This document shows, piece by piece, positions 1 through 8,373 of a stretch of 28,503 bases of DNA (the stretch's first letter is position 1; each line of letters starts with the position of its first letter). Position numbers and translations under genes: made by a program. A model generated the notes under the pieces. That model worked only from the letters and a program-made list of their open reading frames with translations. It searched no databases and was not told the DNA's origin. The DNA comes from DASYPP01 sp036006525 (GTDB taxonomy: Bacteria > Gemmatimonadota > Gemmatimonadetes > Gemmatimonadales > GWC2-71-9). The stretch lies in assembly GCA_036006525.1 (NCBI GenBank), contig DASYPP010000061.1, forward strand, positions 1 to 28,503. Reading direction: 5' to 3'.

Positions 1-1793
1 TGGCAGCCGTCGCAGCCGACGTGAGCCTCGGTCGGCCGCTGGTGCGCGGCCACGATCTGCGTAGTGCGATGGCAGCTGGAGCAGTTCCGGTCTGGCTCAT
101 GATGCTTCTCGTGGCAACTCACGCAGGAGGTCACCGCCGAATCCGGCGCCAGGCTGACCGAGGTGGTGTGACACTCCACGCAGCGGAGCGAGGAGTGGGC
201 ATCGTGCTGGAAAGTCACGTCCCGGGGCCGGGGTGGCTCGCGAGAGACCGTGATCACCACGTGTGCGGTCAGCGCGGCCGCGGTTTCGTTCTCCCCGTGG
301 CATTGCCGGCAATTGCTGCTGGCCGCCGCCTGGTGATGGCAGATCTGACAACCACGCGGGGGTTCGAACGTGAGCCGGCCCTGACCGGCGCGAGTCCCAT
401 GACAGGAGATGCAGTTGATCGCTTTGTGTCGTTGGTGGGAGAAGCTGTCGGCGGAAGCGGAAGGAGTCACGAGCGGGCTGGCCACTGGTTCGCCGCCGTC
501 CCCCTTCCCCCGGGGAGGGCGGACCGGTGGATCCGCGGAGGCCCTCTGCTTTGCTGCCGTCGTATCGAAGGGTAGCGGAAGGTTCTGGCGTACGCCGGGC
601 GAGCCGCGCACCCGCAGGTGACAGCCGGCGCAATCGCTGGCATCCACCCGCGCGCGGTGGGGGATATGGCACAGCGTGCACTGCTGGGCCACCCGGTGAT
701 GATTGGCGCCGGCATGGAATGCGTTGTCCCGCCAGGTTGCGTGGCACCCCGCCGAGGCGCAGGTCAGGCGCGCTTCCTCGGGTGACTTCTGCTGGTGGGG
801 ATCGTGGCAGTCCCCGCAGGTTCCCGCGTGCGGATCCCTGGCCGGCTCGAACTCGACCAGCAGAGCCTGCATCTGGTGGCAGCTGGAACATTTCTCCAGG
901 GTCGGGGACAGGGTACCGGCGGCGGAATCCCGGGTGGCGAGGCGGGGGACGGCGGCGGCAAAGTCGTGGCACACCGAGCAATGGAGACCGGACTGCCCGG
1001 CCATTTTGCCCAGCTGGATCTTCGTGTCGGTGTGACAACCGTGCTGGGCGCAGGTGCTGTCCACCGGAACGAAGCGGTGCACCGAGAAGCCGTGGCAGGT
1101 CACGCACTGCACGTCCTTGAGTGCACTGGAATCCGATTCGAGGTGCACCCGGTGGCCGGCTGTGGTGGCGATCTCCTGCCACTTCTCCTTTGCCTCGCCC
1201 CGGATATGGCAGTTGGCGCAGACTTCGCGCGGGACCTTGGCGTGGGGCGGGATATGGTTGTCCCGGGTTCCCGACATCCACCAGACCATCTTCACCGCTT
1301 CCTTCATCGGCTTGAGGACGTGACAGGAGTGGCAGCTCAACGTGTCATGTTTGCCCTCGAGCATTGCGACCAGCGTGTAGTTGCCGCTATCGGGGCGGAC
1401 CCAGGCCTGGCCGCTGGGGACGAAGATGTGGCAGCCATTGCAGAAGCGGTTATCCCGTTCCACGAATTGGTTGGCCCGGTATCCCAGCGCCGCCGCCCCC
1501 ATGAGGAGGAGGACCACGACGAGCGCCATCGATGCCTTGACCGCGGGTGACCGGGTCCGGAGCCAGAGACCGATCGCCTGGCGCCGGCGCCAGAGGAAGA
1601 CCAGTAGCAGCGCCGCCACGATGGCGCCCAGCACCACGCCACCCCACATGACGAAGGGCGATTGCTGGAATATGAACTGGACAATGCGGATGACGGGATC
1701 GGCGAAGGCAGGATGGGCCGAAACCGAGTCGAGCGCGTGGGCCTGTCCAGCCGACGCGCTCGCCGCGGAATCGTGTAGGATCTGAACGGGCAG
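1..1793 (-). CDS. NapC-like membrane-anchored multiheme cytochrome c (3' end off the left edge)
   Basis: The frame is open from the TAG at 1808-1806 to the left edge, so the C-terminus is missing. The N-terminal part has an amphipathic stretch and two hydrophobic helices (roughly codons for 1660-1590 and 1545-1490). After these come heme-binding motifs: 16 CXXCH (first FCNGCH near 1440, last CDGCH at the edge) and two CX4CH (CAQHGCH near 1045, CASAGCH near 750). A protein of this kind would pass electrons across the periplasm from the inner membrane to terminal reductases or outer-membrane partners. The start is uncertain. The first ATG (1649) lies inside the first helix and has no ribosome site. 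A CTG at 1793 has AGGCGG eight bases upstream and keeps the conserved-looking segment before the helix, so I used it. The gene follows the upstream cytochrome in the same frame. Family assignment is from architecture only. Confidence 0.85.
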   Translation of the reverse strand, partial: MPVQILHDSAASASAGQAHALDSVSAHPAFADPVIRIVQFIFQQSPFVMWGGVVLGAIVAALLLVFLWRRRQAIGLWLRTRSPAVKASMALVVVLLLMGAAALGYRANQFVERDNRFCNGCHIFVPSGQAWVRPDSGNYTLVAMLEGKHDTLSCHSCHVLKPMKEAVKMVWWMSGTRDNHIPPHAKVPREVCANCHIRGEAKEKWQEIATTAGHRVHLESDSSALKDVQCVTCHGFSVHRFVPVDSTCAQHGCHTDTKIQLGKMAGQSGLHCSVCHDFAAAVPRLATRDSAAGTLSPTLEKCSSCHQMQALLVEFEPARDPHAGTCGDCHDPHQQKSPEEARLTCASAGCHATWRDNAFHAGANHHRVAQQCTLCHIPHRARVDASDCAGCHLRVRGSPGVRQNLPLPFDTTAAKQRASADPPVRPPRGKGDGGEPVASPLVTPSASADSFSHQRHKAINCISCHGTRAGQGRLTFEPPRGCQICHHQAAASSNCRQCHGENETAAALTAHVVITVSREPPRPRDVTFQHDAHSSLRCVECHTTSVSLAPDSAVTSCVSCHEKHHEPDRNCSSCHRTTQIVAAHQRPTEAHVGCDGC

Positions 1794-1805
1794 GACTCGT
1801 GCCGC

Positions 1806-3488
1806 CTAGTGCGAGCCCGCCTGAGCTCGCGATCTCACGTTCATCACGGCCTGCGCGGTCCGCGGCACCATCCTGAGCTGGCCGCTTCGCAGGGCGTTCT
1901 GGATCTCCGAGAGCACCGGCTCCGGTGGTGCCGGCAGGAAGCTCCCATAGGTGGCCAGCAGATCGGCAATCGAGGATTGCAGCAGGGCCCGATAGAGGAA
2001 CGGGTTGTGGACCCCATGCGACCCGTCCGGGTGGCTGGCCAGGCTCTCGCCCAGGAGCTGGGCGTTGAACAAGGCTCCCTTGGCGGGCGTGAGCCTCACC
2101 GCATTGACCGGATCCAGCAGGGTGTCAAAGGCGAGCTCGGTCGGCATGTTGAGCATGATCTTGGGCAGATACCCGCTGTCCGCCGGGAACGCATCAACCT
2201 TCTGGTCGTGGTCCACGTCCACCCACAGCGTGCTGATGTACCCGTCCCGTTCCGCTGAGATCGAGTTGAGCCGCTGGACCGCGATGGCTTCCGATCCGTG
2301 ACATCCGGAGGCGGTGCAGGAGCCCCACGACCGGCTCTGCTCGTCCATGGGACACCCATTGGTGAAGGTGGTATCCACGACGGGGGGCGACTTCTGCTGC
2401 AGGCAGGGCAGCGGGTGGAAGCTGTGCCCGCTGAAGGTAACGGAATTGCCGCTAGCGTCCACGCCGGTCAGCTTGTTCACGTGGCAACCGGCGCACAGCC
2501 GGGTGTTGGCCACCGAGCCGTGGGTCGTGAGGATGAGCGTCGTGTCGTACACGGTCCCCGGCGGGAAGTAGCCCGCCGAGCCGAACAGCACCGGGCCCTG
2601 CGCCCCATGCGGCCCCCGGGAGCTGGTGGGAATCGCCTCGGAGCGGTTGTTGTGACACTTGGTGCAAAGGTTCAGTTCCAGGACCGGCTGGTCGATCGCG
2701 AAGCGGAGCTGTCCCGGCAACGGCTGGCCATTGGCGTCTTTCGCGGTGCCGTGCGGATCGTGACAGACCGCGCAGTTCTGGGTCAGCAGCGTGCCGGTTC
2801 CCAGTTCCTGGTAGACGGTGTTCACGCCCCAGGACGCCAGTGCGCCCTTCCCCTCGTGGCAGGGCTGGCAACTGGCGCTCGGTGCGGCGTGCGTGTTGAG
2901 CTGGCCATGCCGCGACGAGAGCCATTCCTTGAGATAATTGTGGTGCTTCGAGGGGCTGTTGTCGGTGTGGCATCCCCCACAACCGGAGTTCACCACCGCC
3001 GCGGTGTCGGCCACGGGGGCGGTGGGATAGATCAGGATACTGGGGATCGGCTGATTGGCGATCAGAGTGGGATTCTGCACGTGGTCGAAGCCCGGCCCAT
3101 GGCAGCTCTCGCACTGGACGTCGTGATAGGCCGCGTCCTTCACCTTGTCCCAGCCCACGTTGGCCAGCGGCTGGTTGCCGCGCGAATTGACCGTGTGGCA
3201 CCCCTGGCAGAAGGTCTGGGCCCCCGGGTCAGCCTGCAGGTCCCCCCAGGCGTCGGCATGTTTGGTCTGAATCCAGTCGCCCTGTTGACCCACGTGGCAA
3301 TTCCCGCAGGTCGTCTGCCTGGTGTTCGCCGTGAAATAACCGAGGAAACCGCTCGCGGCATCCGGCGGAGGATTGAACGGGTCGCGATCCCGGAACACGA
3401 TCTTCTCGGTGGTACAACCGGTCAGCAAAGCGAATCCGGTCACCAAGGCGACGAGGAGCAGCCGAGAACCCGGGACTGAGGTGCGCAT
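1806..3488 (-). CDS. Nine-heme cytochrome c lipoprotein
   Basis: This 560-residue protein has a signal peptide with a lipobox (LLTGC), so it should be a lipoprotein on the periplasmic or outer-surface side. It has eight CXXCH motifs (CGNCH, CQGCH, CESCH, CGGCH, CQPCH, CAVCH, CTKCH, CAGCH) and one CX4CH (CTASGCH). Near residues 424-432 is a DxDxDxxxD loop (DVDHDQKVD) typical of calcium sites. The C-terminal third has no heme motifs but contains HNPFLYRALL, a pattern seen in other multiheme electron carriers. The ATG at 3488 is supported by AGAGG seven bases upstream. The next cytochrome follows directly, so the two probably form an electron-transfer module. The terminal electron acceptor cannot be told from sequence. 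Confidence 0.9.
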   Translation of the reverse strand: MRTSVPGSRLLLVALVTGFALLTGCTTEKIVFRDRDPFNPPPDAASGFLGYFTANTRQTTCGNCHVGQQGDWIQTKHADAWGDLQADPGAQTFCQGCHTVNSRGNQPLANVGWDKVKDAAYHDVQCESCHGPGFDHVQNPTLIANQPIPSILIYPTAPVADTAAVVNSGCGGCHTDNSPSKHHNYLKEWLSSRHGQLNTHAAPSASCQPCHEGKGALASWGVNTVYQELGTGTLLTQNCAVCHDPHGTAKDANGQPLPGQLRFAIDQPVLELNLCTKCHNNRSEAIPTSSRGPHGAQGPVLFGSAGYFPPGTVYDTTLILTTHGSVANTRLCAGCHVNKLTGVDASGNSVTFSGHSFHPLPCLQQKSPPVVDTTFTNGCPMDEQSRSWGSCTASGCHGSEAIAVQRLNSISAERDGYISTLWVDVDHDQKVDAFPADSGYLPKIMLNMPTELAFDTLLDPVNAVRLTPAKGALFNAQLLGESLASHPDGSHGVHNPFLYRALLQSSIADLLATYGSFLPAPPEPVLSEIQNALRSGQLRMVPRTAQAVMNVRSRAQAGSH

Positions 3489-3706
3489 ACAAGAACCTCT
3501 TTCAGGTGTCCAGTCAATTTGCCGCAGAATCGGATGGGCGCAATCCTCTAAGTGGCCACCGTTACGAACTTTATCGAAACTTGTGAGATTCTTTAGGAAG
3601 CCTTCACATTTTTCCTTCAGCGAACTGTGATCTCACTATGCTGCTTCCTTCCAAAGTCCGCAAGCCTGCTCCATCCTTAGATGGATAGCCTCTTGGTCCC
3701 AGGCAA
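3489..3706. promoter_or_regulatory. AT-richer upstream region of the cytochrome pair
   Basis: No gene is seen in these 218 bases. They lie between the 3' end of the malic enzyme gene and the start of the cytochrome genes, so the cytochrome promoter should be here. The stretch 3565-3645 is AT-richer than its surroundings. It holds GTGA/TCAC half-sites, including GTGATCTCAC at 3627-3636 and a GTGA (3581)/TCAC (3604) pair. I could not assign a convincing -35/-10 pair on the minus strand. Confidence 0.4.
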
Positions 3707-5338
3707 TCAGGCGCAACTGGAGTATTCCGGCTGGTACATTGCGGCACGGATGTATGGCTCGGCATCCCGGGGGAGTGGCATAGTCGCCAACCCTTCCAAC
3801 CTCGCCACTTCGATCACGGCCCTGGCGATCACGAGTGAGACCTCCCGGATCCCGGAGAGCGCCGGGAGTACGGTGCCGCTGGCCAGGTCCCGGTCCGATA
3901 CCATCGAGGCCAGTTGCCTCGCCGCCGCCCGGAACATGCCGTCAGTCACCCGGGTCGCGCCGGAGAGCATGACACCCAGGCCTACACCGGGGAAGATGTA
4001 GGCGTTGTTGGCCTGGGCCGGCACCAGGGTATGCCCAGCCAGCTGGACGGGATCAAAGGGACTGCCGCTCGCGAATACAGCCCGACCCTCCGAGAACCGG
4101 TAGGCTTCTTCGGCCGTGCACTCGCTGTGCGAGGTCGGATTCGACAGCGCGAGGATTATCGGCCGCGGATTGAGGTCGGCCATGGCGCGGAGCACTTCAG
4201 GGCTGAACCCACCAGCGTGGCCCGATACCCCGATGATCGCGGTGGGTCGAACGGCCCGAATACTGTGGAGCAGGTCCGGTTGTTTCGGCGCGTCCTGAGC
4301 ATAGGCCTGCTTGAAGGGTGGAAGACGGGCATCGCCGGCCACTACCAGGCCCTGAGTATCCACCAGCCAACAGCGCCGCCGGGCCTCCTCCGGGCCAAGG
4401 CCGTCTTCAATCATGAGTGACACGACGAGGTCCGCGATCCCGGTTGCCGCGGCGCCGGCGCCCAGGAACACCAGCCGCTGATCGGTGAACGGGACTCCGG
4501 TCACCCGGGTTGCGCTCAGGAGGGTCGCTGCCACGACGGCCGCGGTGCCCTGAATGTCGTCATTGAAGGCGCAAATCCTGCCGCGATACCGCTGGAGGAG
4601 GCTTAGAGCATTGGCCGTCGCGAAGTCCTCGAACTGAATCATTGCGGTGGGGAAGACCATCTGTGTCGCGATCACGAATTCTTCGACCAGCGCATCGTAC
4701 TCCGCGCCCCGGAGCCGGTGTTGCTGCACCCCGATGTACAGCGGATCCGCCAGCAGTTCCTCGTTGTTGGTCCCCACGTCGAGCATGATCGGCAGGCAAT
4801 GGCGCGGGTGAATCCCGGCACACGCGGTGTAGAGCGACAGTTTGCCGATCGGGATGCCCATTCCGTGTGCCCCCAGGTCGCCCAGACCGAGGATCCGTTC
4901 CCCATCGGTAATGACGATGATCCTGACATCGGGGACCGGCCAGTTGCGGAGCAGTTGCTCCACCCGTCCCCGGTCCCTCACGGAAATGTAGAGTCCGCGC
5001 GGACGCCGGTAGATGTGGCCGAACTGCCGGCACGCCTCGCCCACCGTGGGGGTGTAGATGATCGGCAGCATCCGCTCGATGTGATCGATAAGGGTACGAT
5101 AGAACAGGGTTTCGTTCCGGTCCTGGAGCGCGAGCAGGAAAATGTAGCGCTCGAGATCGGATTGCTTCCCTTCAAAGTTCTCCATGATCCGCTGCTGCTG
5201 CTCGGCCAGGGAAAAGACCCGGGGCGGCAGCAAACCGCGCAGGTGCAATTCGTCCCGCTCGGCTTCGCTGAAACCGGTGCCCTTGTTCAGCAGGGGATCA
5301 TGCAGCAGGTCGATGCCGTGGGGCCGCTTGTCGCTCAC
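3707..5338 (-). CDS. maeA: NAD-type malic enzyme (malate dehydrogenase, decarboxylating)
   Basis: Malic enzyme oxidatively decarboxylates malate to pyruvate in the cytoplasm. The 543-residue length matches the large (SfcA/MaeA) class. The N-terminal domain shows YTPTVGEACRQFGHIYR and a GLYISV segment. The central region has the metal and substrate motif ICAFNDDIQGTAAV, and the NAD domain has the GAGAAATG loop followed by conserved LSNPTS and FPGVGLG blocks. The start is GTG at 5338, overlapping the TGA of the acetate-CoA ligase by four bases (GTGA), so the two are translationally coupled. Together they link malate, pyruvate and acetyl-CoA to ATP formation. NAD rather than NADP preference is inferred from the class. 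Confidence 0.93.
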   Translation of the reverse strand: MSDKRPHGIDLLHDPLLNKGTGFSEAERDELHLRGLLPPRVFSLAEQQQRIMENFEGKQSDLERYIFLLALQDRNETLFYRTLIDHIERMLPIIYTPTVGEACRQFGHIYRRPRGLYISVRDRGRVEQLLRNWPVPDVRIIVITDGERILGLGDLGAHGMGIPIGKLSLYTACAGIHPRHCLPIMLDVGTNNEELLADPLYIGVQQHRLRGAEYDALVEEFVIATQMVFPTAMIQFEDFATANALSLLQRYRGRICAFNDDIQGTAAVVAATLLSATRVTGVPFTDQRLVFLGAGAAATGIADLVVSLMIEDGLGPEEARRRCWLVDTQGLVVAGDARLPPFKQAYAQDAPKQPDLLHSIRAVRPTAIIGVSGHAGGFSPEVLRAMADLNPRPIILALSNPTSHSECTAEEAYRFSEGRAVFASGSPFDPVQLAGHTLVPAQANNAYIFPGVGLGVMLSGATRVTDGMFRAAARQLASMVSDRDLASGTVLPALSGIREVSLVIARAVIEVARLEGLATMPLPRDAEPYIRAAMYQPEYSSCA

Positions 5339-7455
5339 CCTGGCCTCCCGCCTCGGGCCAGGAGGATCCGGCCATCGGCCGCGACGGCTCCGGTGGGCGA
5401 AGCCAGCAGCGGGTTGATGTCGATCTCCTCGATCTCGGGGAAATCCATCGCGAGCCGGGAGAGCCGAAGCAGGACCGCCCCGATGGCGCTGCGGTCGGCC
5501 GCCGGCATGCCACGAATTGCGTCGAGAATACGGCTTCCCCGGATTCCGCTCAGCATGTCCCCGGCATCCACCAGATGGATGGGAGCGATCCGGAAGATGA
5601 CATCACGGAGCACTTCGACGAGCACCCCGCCGAGCCCGAACATGACGAGGGGACCAAAGGACGGATCCCGGACGATGCCGGCGATCAGCTCCCGTCCGCC
5701 CTGGAGCATGCGCTGGACCAGGATCCCCTCAATGGTCGCATCGGGGACCGCGCGACGAACGCTGGATTCGATGGCGGCATAGGCCAGGCGAATCTCGTCG
5801 GGGGACGAGAGGCCGAGTCGAACTCCGCCCACGTCGGTTTTGTGGATGACCTGGGGGGAAACAATCTTCAGCACCACCGATCCGCCCATCCGTCCCGCCA
5901 GCTCGACCGCCTCGTCCGGGCTTCGCGCCAGTCCGGCGGGCGCCGTGGCAATGCCATAGGCATGGAGGATCCTCAGGGTGTCCAGCTCGGAGAGCTTCTG
6001 GATCCCAGCCTGACCTGCGGCCCCGATGATCGCCGCCGCGCACGGGCGGTCCACTTTCAGAATCGGGTCCAGCTGGACCGGTCGGTCACGCCATTCGCGA
6101 TAGCGGCACAGCACGGCCAGGGCCCGCGCGGCGGATTCCGGGAAGATGTATGCGGGAATTCCAAATTCATGCAGTTCGGCCTTGCCCTGGGGCAGTCCTT
6201 CCCGACCCATCAACACCCCGAGCACCGGCTTGGCCGGAGATGCTGCCGCCGCCTTGACGATGGCCTCCGCCACATCGGCCTGGCGGACGCCGAGTGGGGG
6301 AACGAAGATGGCGAGCGCCGAGTCTACGTTGGGATCTTCCAGCAAGGCGCCCAGGGCGGCGCGGTACCCCTCCGGCGTAGCGGAGGCGATCATGTCGAGC
6401 GGATTGCGAATTGACGCATAGCCTGGAAACAGCGGGGTCAGCTTGGCCACCGTGGATGGGTGAAGCTCGGCCATGGTCATCCCGCTCGCTTCCAGCGCGT
6501 CGGCGGCGAGAATGCCGGGCCCCCCGGAGTTGGTGACCACGGCCGTGCGCCGGGATGCGGGAATCGCGCGGCCGCCGAAGGCCATGGCCAGGTCGAACAG
6601 CTCCTCCACCGACGCGGCGCGAATCACTCCCGCCTGGGCCAGCAGGGCGTCCACCGCCGCGTCGCTGGCCGCCAGGGCTCCGGTATGGGATGATGCGGCC
6701 CGGGCACCTACCGTGGAGCGGCCCGATTTCACCGCGATGATCGGCTTGGTTCGGCTGATGCGGGAGGCGATGTCGAGGAAGCGCCGCGGATTCCCGAAGC
6801 TCTCCACGTACATGAGGATCATGCCGACCGCTGGATCGTTCTCCCAATGCAAAAGCAGGTCGTTCCCGCTCACGTCCGGCTTGTTCCCGACCGACACGAA
6901 CTGGGAGATCCCGATCCCGTACTCCTGGGCATAGTCCAGGACGCTCAACCCCAGCGCGCCCGATTGGGACACGAAGGCGGCGTGGCCAAACGGGGGCATG
7001 CTGGGCGCAAAGGTCGCGTTCATCGCGATGGCGGGATCGGTGTTGAGCACGCCCATGCAGTTGGGTCCGACCATCCGCATACCGTAGCGCCGCACGATCT
7101 TCATCAGCTCCTGCTCCTGCTCGGCGCCGGCCGACCCGACCTCCCGGAAGCCCGCGGAGATGACCACCAGCCCCCGCACACCGCGCTGACCGCTTTCCTC
7201 GGCCACCTCCAGCACGCGCTCCTTGGGCACCGCGATCACCGCCAGGTCTACCGGGTCGGGGATGTCTCCAACCGTGGGGTAGGCGCGTACCGAATGGATG
7301 CTGGCCGCCCGGGGATTCACCGGGTATACCGCGCCAGTAAATCCGTAACGGATCAGGTTGGCCACGATCTGGTGACCGATAGTGTCCGGAGTGCGGGACG
7401 CGCCCACCACGGCGATAGATCGGGGTGAGAGGATCGGATCGAGTGGAGATGCCAT
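5335..7455 (-). CDS. Acetate-CoA ligase (ADP-forming), fused alpha and beta domains
   Basis: This 706-residue protein would convert acyl-CoA (acetyl-CoA type), ADP and phosphate to the free acid, CoA and ATP, giving substrate-level phosphorylation in the cytoplasm. The N-terminal half is the CoA-binding domain (AVVGAS near residue 17) followed by ligase-CoA domains. SSHTGALAASDAAVDAL carries the histidine that is phosphorylated in this family. The C-terminal part is an ATP-grasp domain (VVLKIVSPQVIHKTDVGGV, FGLGGVLVEVLRD, EIDINPLL). No C-terminal acetyltransferase domain is present, so it is not the Pat-type fusion. ATG 7455 has GAGG seven bases upstream. It is the first gene of a two-gene unit with malic enzyme and reads divergently from the lipoprotein gene at 7607. 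Confidence 0.92.
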   Translation of the reverse strand: MASPLDPILSPRSIAVVGASRTPDTIGHQIVANLIRYGFTGAVYPVNPRAASIHSVRAYPTVGDIPDPVDLAVIAVPKERVLEVAEESGQRGVRGLVVISAGFREVGSAGAEQEQELMKIVRRYGMRMVGPNCMGVLNTDPAIAMNATFAPSMPPFGHAAFVSQSGALGLSVLDYAQEYGIGISQFVSVGNKPDVSGNDLLLHWENDPAVGMILMYVESFGNPRRFLDIASRISRTKPIIAVKSGRSTVGARAASSHTGALAASDAAVDALLAQAGVIRAASVEELFDLAMAFGGRAIPASRRTAVVTNSGGPGILAADALEASGMTMAELHPSTVAKLTPLFPGYASIRNPLDMIASATPEGYRAALGALLEDPNVDSALAIFVPPLGVRQADVAEAIVKAAAASPAKPVLGVLMGREGLPQGKAELHEFGIPAYIFPESAARALAVLCRYREWRDRPVQLDPILKVDRPCAAAIIGAAGQAGIQKLSELDTLRILHAYGIATAPAGLARSPDEAVELAGRMGGSVVLKIVSPQVIHKTDVGGVRLGLSSPDEIRLAYAAIESSVRRAVPDATIEGILVQRMLQGGRELIAGIVRDPSFGPLVMFGLGGVLVEVLRDVIFRIAPIHLVDAGDMLSGIRGSRILDAIRGMPAADRSAIGAVLLRLSRLAMDFPEIEEIDINPLLASPTGAVAADGRILLARGGRPG

Positions 7456-7460
7456 GCGAT

Positions 7461-7504
7461 AACCTCGCTAGGACCGTATGAAGAGGAGCCAGACCCGAGA
7501 TGAA
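7461..7504 (-). promoter_or_regulatory. Possible member of the TTCA-repeat promoter set (weak)
   Basis: On the minus strand, TTCA cores start at 7504 and 7482, 22 bases apart. The hexamer 16 bases after the second core is GAGGTT (7466-7461), which fits only the xAxxxT form and overlaps the ribosome-binding site of the acetate-CoA ligase. The repeat geometry matches the other sites, but the -10 element is poor. Confidence 0.4.
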
Positions 7505-7537
7505 GATTCCCTCATAGTAGCGGATTCCGCCTGGAAC

Positions 7538-7581
7538 TTCGCTCCGGGTTCAGACTTTCTTCAGGCCTCCAGTCCTAGTTT
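7538..7581 (+). promoter_or_regulatory. TTCA-repeat promoter of the lipoprotein gene
   Basis: Three direct repeats with an 11-base period start at 7538 (TTCG), 7549 (TTCA) and 7560 (TTCA). Sixteen bases after the last core starts a -10-like hexamer, TAGTTT (7576-7581). Transcription would start near 7588, leaving about 19 bases before ATG 7607. No -35 element is evident, as expected for an activator-dependent promoter. Confidence 0.7.
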
Positions 7582-7606
7582 GGGGTATCTCTTTTTGGAG
7601 CAGGCC

Positions 7607-8095
7607 ATGCGCGTGGACGCCATAGTACTCGGATTGGGTCTCGGGTTGGCAGCCTGTGCCACCAATTCGCCCCCGGTGCCGGTGCGGGGCGACGTGGCAC
7701 GGCTGGAAGGCCAGTGGCTGGGTTCCTACGAGAATGTCATGCTGGCCAGGTCGGGTTCGATCGACTTCGTCCTGGGCCCGGGAGTCGATACCGCACAGGG
7801 CAGCGTGCTCATGATCCCGGAAGGACGGGATAATCGAGTGCACGGTACTCGATGGATGGAGTCGAACACCATCCCGCCCAGTCCCACGCTCCTGGAGATT
7901 CTCTTCGTTCGCGTGGACGGGCACCGGGTCACCGGCCGCCTGGCCGCGTACCGGGACCCGGAATCCGGCGCCATGGTGACGACGACGTTCAGTGGGTATC
8001 TGGAAGGCGAGGTCATCGAAGGCAAGTTCTTCACCCGCGAAGTGAATGCCGAGTGGGCGGTGGAGGGTCGGTGGCGGGTCACCCGGAAGCACTGA
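7607..8095 (+). CDS. Small lipoprotein, paralogue of the one at 9722-10216
   Basis: This 162-residue protein starts at ATG 7607, with GGAG six bases upstream. A longer frame begins at 7478, but the promoter lies inside that extension. A short signal peptide ends in LAAC. The mature part resembles the protein encoded at 9722-10216: both share GD-A-LEGQW, RSGSI-F, DTAQG-VLM-P, a V-TTFSG/VTTIFSG block and a closing VEG-W-VTR. The pattern suggests a small beta-rich domain. The function is unknown. The same promoter type drives this gene and the operon that holds its paralogue, so both probably serve the same stress response. Confidence 0.8.
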   Translation: MRVDAIVLGLGLGLAACATNSPPVPVRGDVARLEGQWLGSYENVMLARSGSIDFVLGPGVDTAQGSVLMIPEGRDNRVHGTRWMESNTIPPSPTLLEILFVRVDGHRVTGRLAAYRDPESGAMVTTTFSGYLEGEVIEGKFFTREVNAEWAVEGRWRVTRKH

Positions 8096-8129
8096 GCTTC
8101 GCTTTAACCCATTTCGAGTGAGGCGCTTC

Positions 8130-8315
8130 ATGGCCAATTCAGGGCTGGCGATCTTCGTGATCTTCTTCGGAGTCAGCTTGCTCGATGCATTTGCTGGCGG
8201 GCACTGGGTCCGAGCCGCATGCTGGTTGGCCATCGGCGGGCTGTTCTGGGCGCTGGCTCGGTCCCGGCCCGGGCGCCGAGACAAGTCGAACGCAGCGGCT
8301 GGAGACTCCCGGTAG
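8130..8315 (+). CDS. Small membrane protein, 61 residues
   Basis: The frame opens with ATG 8130, preceded by a GAGG-type site seven bases upstream. It has one or two hydrophobic stretches (LAIFVIFFGVSLLDAF and WLAIGGLFWALA) and a basic, hydrophilic tail (SRPGRRDK), typical of a small inner-membrane protein. It follows the lipoprotein gene by 34 bases on the same strand and is probably co-transcribed. I do not recognise a family. It could be spurious, but the hydrophobic pattern and start site argue for a real gene. Confidence 0.55.
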   Translation: MANSGLAIFVIFFGVSLLDAFAGGHWVRAACWLAIGGLFWALARSRPGRRDKSNAAAGDSR

Positions 8316-8373
8316 CTCAGGCTTGGCGTGATGTGGTGTGAGGGCCTGGCATTGATGATTTGACCTAGCTCGT

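Noticed and set aside
97..1281. 394-codon minus-strand frame over the first cytochrome
   Set aside because: It is out of frame with the heme motifs and has proline/arginine-rich, non-protein-like composition. The CXXCH-bearing frame is the real gene.
2298..3479. 393-codon plus-strand frame opposite the nine-heme lipoprotein
   Set aside because: Antisense shadow of a GC-rich gene, with no recognisable domain or ribosome site.
3601..3620. TTCA pair upstream of the cytochromes (3603 and 3616)
   Set aside because: Spacing is 13, not 11 or 22; the cores point away from the cytochrome genes, and no gene follows on the plus strand.
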